Positions 61,501-64,000 of a DNA stretch of 64,000 bases are shown here, in pieces. Under the pieces are notes generated by a model. The model had not been told where the DNA came from. It worked only from the letters and a program-made list of their open reading frames with translations, and made no database searches. Origin of the DNA: Erythrophleum ivorense. Taxonomy: Eukaryota > Streptophyta > Magnoliopsida > Fabales > Fabaceae. Both the position numbers and the translations under genes were made by a program. Position 1 is the first letter of the stretch. The number at the start of each line of letters is the position of its first letter. Where the stretch lies: the NCBI GenBank assembly GCA_026724425.1, contig JAIUCV010000005.1, forward strand, positions 32,833,784-32,897,783, given 5' to 3'.

Positions 61501-62540
61501 ACAAAGTTGTCTAAGTCTTTGCACTGTCGGTGGAGGACTTACACCCGACAATTCCAATTAAGGTCAATCATGGCTCAGGCTATTTTGGCAAAGCCTCCTT
61601 CAACCCCAACTGGATGTTCAGAAGCAGTGAGGTAGCTTCATCAAGCATCTTCGAAATCCATGGTCATGATCGTCTTTAATTCCTCATTTCACTTTCTTAG
61701 TTTTCGGGAAGTTCAAGCAATCTTCAAACTGAACTACTCTTTTCTTCGCTTCCTCACTTCGTTGAAGCTGGATAAGTTTCCCAAACCAAAGAGTCTAATG
61801 TGTAGGGGGTTTCTTCGTGCTCGTTTACAAAACCCATTGATCATGTGCTCAAAGGAGTTGAGAAATTTCCCTTTGCGGTTCAGGTTCTTCTATATCTTAT
61901 GATCCCCGGATATGAGAAATTCACCTTCATTCCATGTTACTAACGCTCACAGGTTGGGGATATTAAAAAACAAAAGTCTCGACTGGGTCCTAGGAATGTT
62001 GGATCTGCATTAAGGGGCCTAATAATTTGCCACGAGTGTTTAAACCATCAATAGCATTGAAGGGGTGAGGAATGTAGGCCAGCAGTGATTGGTTAGTAAG
62101 GGGAGATCCATTGACATATTCGTACGTTCCACTCTCGGGCCTCGCCTGATGGTAACATTAGTTTGCATGTTTGCTCCTACCATGGTTGTCGCACCAACAT
62201 GCTCGTCTGGGTTGTTTATTCTCTAAATTTGCACTACAGTCATACTGTCCTTCGCTTCCTTGTTTTCCTTGTTCCTGGAGGAGTTGGATTCTCCCGTTTC
62301 CGTTGAGGATTACAGTCATGGCTTAGTTTGGGTAGAGGAGTCTCTATCAATGACATGTCTATCTATGAAATCTCGTCATAGCTCAAATCATAGGTTAGAA
62401 AATCAGGCCCAGCAAGACTAACCAAGTTGACCAGAAAACTGAAAGCCATGGCTCCAGTTCATTCTAAAAAATTGGTCAAGGAAAAAATTAATAAAAAATT
62501 AGCTAAATCAATCAAAAGTTGGATAAATTTGTCATTGAAC
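61501..62540. other. Less AT-rich stretch next to the LINE, possibly its 5' part
   Basis: Composition is more balanced than the neighbours and lies where the LINE's ORF1 and leader should be (upstream on the minus strand). I recognise no zinc knuckle or RRM. The plus-strand frame at 61660-61902 has no domain and is probably antisense. It could instead be unrelated. Confidence 0.3.
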
Positions 62541-62681
62541 TAATAAAAAAATTTTTTTTACTTAACTTATTTCATATAAATTTGTTATTATATATAAAAT
62601 ATTTTTACTAATTTTTATATTTTAAATATTTATATTTATTTTAAATAGTAATTTATAACATATATATTAATTTTATTGTAA

Positions 62682-62684
<3 letters not shown>

Positions 62685-62712
<28 letters not shown>
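62685..62712. repeat. (TA)n microsatellite
   Basis: An uninterrupted alternating TA run of about 28 bases in AT-rich DNA. Similar shorter runs are at about 2355, 3350, 15759, 17727, 23454, 26824, 31005 and 50600. Confidence 0.85.
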
Positions 62713-62739
62713 GTTCGACAACGGTCGGATCACTAAAAT

Positions 62740-63330
62740 AACAACTCATTATGTTGGTTTTTAAGATAAGTCCTATTTTGTGTATAAATTTTATAATATT
62801 TTGGCAATTTATTAAGATTTATTTTGTAAAATATCCTCCCTTTACATAGCTTTTTTGAAATTTTAGTAATTGTTAGAATTATGATGTTAAATGTTACTTA
62901 AATTCTACTTAAATTGAACTTTGTTCTTATTGTTTAGATTAAAAGAGTGTTTAAGGGACCCAAACCTCCAAAGGAGGCGTCAAAATGAACCAAGGAGAAG
63001 CTATCAAACTTGCCTAGAAGTCCAAATCCAATTTTTTTAGTCTAGTGCTGCGGCTAACGTCGTACAAATTCCAAAGAAGTCAGCATCACAATGCAATGCT
63101 TAAATGTCAAAATCACAAGTAAAAGTCTAAACAGGCCACCTAAGTTTAGGAGTTTTCTTAACTTTTAAAGTTTCCTATTATTAGACATTTTTCTCTTTTA
63201 AAGGCTTTTTTAATTTTAGGCATTATTCTATTTTCTCTTATTTTATTTATGAAATTAATTAAGGCTTTATATTAATTTGTGAGGCAGACTTTGATACAAT
63301 AAGAATTTCATTTTTTTTTTCCTTTAAGCT
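62740..63330 (+). repeat. LTR-like sequence
   Basis: TAAGTCCTATTTTGTGTATAAATTTT near 62770 resembles the LTR starts at 42845 and 58210. It continues with TTAAGGGACCCAAACC, TAAGTTTAGGAGTTTTC and GACTTTGATACAATAAGAATTTC, phrases I associate with Athila/Tat LTRs. No termini or target duplication were resolved. Confidence 0.35.
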
Positions 63331-63879
63331 TTTGCTTCGAAATGTTACGATTTTTGCGAGATACGCTGCGTCAACAGATTGCGAAGAGAATCTAGAGTAT
63401 AGTAACTCGTATGGATATGAAAACAGGAAGAAGAACAGTAAAAACAATGAGCCTGTCAAAGTTGTCGTATAGATGCTGCATCCATGAATACAAAACAATA
63501 ATTTTTCCACTGTGACCTGAAAGCTGTGATGAGAGGTCTATCCTGCACGAGGTATTAAACGAATTCAATATATTCTTCTGTTAGGTAGAGCAACAATTTT
63601 GTGTCTTGTTAGTCATGGTGATGAGCTCATCCTTCAACTAGCAGGCCTAGTTTTGTTTGCCTCTAAGCTTCCTTTCACACCTTACAGGATTTGCCAGACG
63701 TACGTTGTAATAGCAGCCATGACTAAAGTTACTGTCTACTGTTACAAGTGAATTAGAATATATTTTATACCAGGTAGGCTTATGAAGTGTATGGCCTCTA
63801 ATTTAAGAAGATAGTTCCATGATTCATTCTCTTGTTCTGAAAGACCGTTCCACGCCAGAAGGGAACAAAGATAACCGTA

Positions 63880-64000
63880 AAGGACTTCTTTCATAATTAC
63901 CACAATGTACAGCTCCATCATCTGGCTGCTAGCTGAGAGATTGTTACATCATTGATTGAAGAAAATTTGATCTTGCCCTGACATGTTTCTTCTGCATCTT
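63880..64000 (-). CDS. Possible C-terminal end of a host gene (partial)
   Basis: From about 63500 rightwards the DNA becomes less AT-rich and non-repetitive. On the minus strand two frames stay open from the window edge: one ends at TAA after SNFLQSMM, the other runs longer and ends at TGA after CQGKIKFSSINDVTISQLAA. The second looks more protein-like but I recognise neither. If real, 63500-63900 would be 3' untranslated sequence. The evidence is composition and short open frames only. Confidence 0.25.

Overview
The window is AT-rich nuclear DNA from a flowering plant, probably a dicot; I cannot name the species. Evidence: a plant class V (GH18) chitinase-like gene start at the left edge, and plant-type Ty1/copia, Ty3/gypsy-like, CACTA, hAT, Mutator (FAR1-type) and LINE sequences nearly everywhere else. 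Only the two edges look genic. At 1-698 (minus) is the N-terminal part of a secreted GH18 domain whose catalytic motif is destroyed, as in chitinase-related receptor-like kinases. At about 63500-64000 there may be the 3' end of another gene on the minus strand, weakly supported.

Left half (about 3.9-25.6 kb): one minus-strand Ty1/copia element has been split by later insertions. Its LTR remnants lie near 3.9-4.4 and 25.2-25.6 kb, with its PBS at 25161-25173. Its coding remnants (gag-integrase 21.6-23.4 kb, RT-RNase H 14.6-16.5 kb, RNase H tail 11.2-11.4 kb) are separated by three long non-coding LTR-like insertions: LTR-1 (5051-10892, itself holding a 2.1 kb LTR at 5450-7542), LTR-2 (11390-14598) and LTR-5 (16559-21562). 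Most junctions carry 5-bp target duplications, some with a mismatch.

Middle (26.1-42 kb): a nearly full-length Mutator-like element with ~400-bp terminal inverted repeats and a decayed FAR1/MULE/SWIM transposase (26121-30890); a repeat-rich stretch without recognisable genes (30.9-37.2 kb); and a plus-strand copia remnant interrupted inside its reverse transcriptase by LTR-3 (37400-40653).

Right half (42.8-59.7 kb): a four-level nest. Non-coding LTR-retrotransposon sequence of Athila/Tat type is split by a CACTA element (44013-57621). That is split by an hAT element (49129-57302, perfect 8-bp target duplication). The hAT transposase is in turn split by LTR-4 (51661-55219, perfect 5-bp duplication). 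Removing each insertion in silico rejoins the interrupted sequence. Beyond lie a 5'-deleted, internally deleted LINE (minus, 59.7-61.5 kb) and another LTR-like stretch.

LTR-1 to LTR-4 belong to one family (start TGTAAT, ends like GTGTGACA, 3.2-3.7 kb, all on the plus strand, no internal coding region beside them), so they look like solo LTRs. All TE coding regions carry stops or frameshifts; I see no intact transposase or polymerase.
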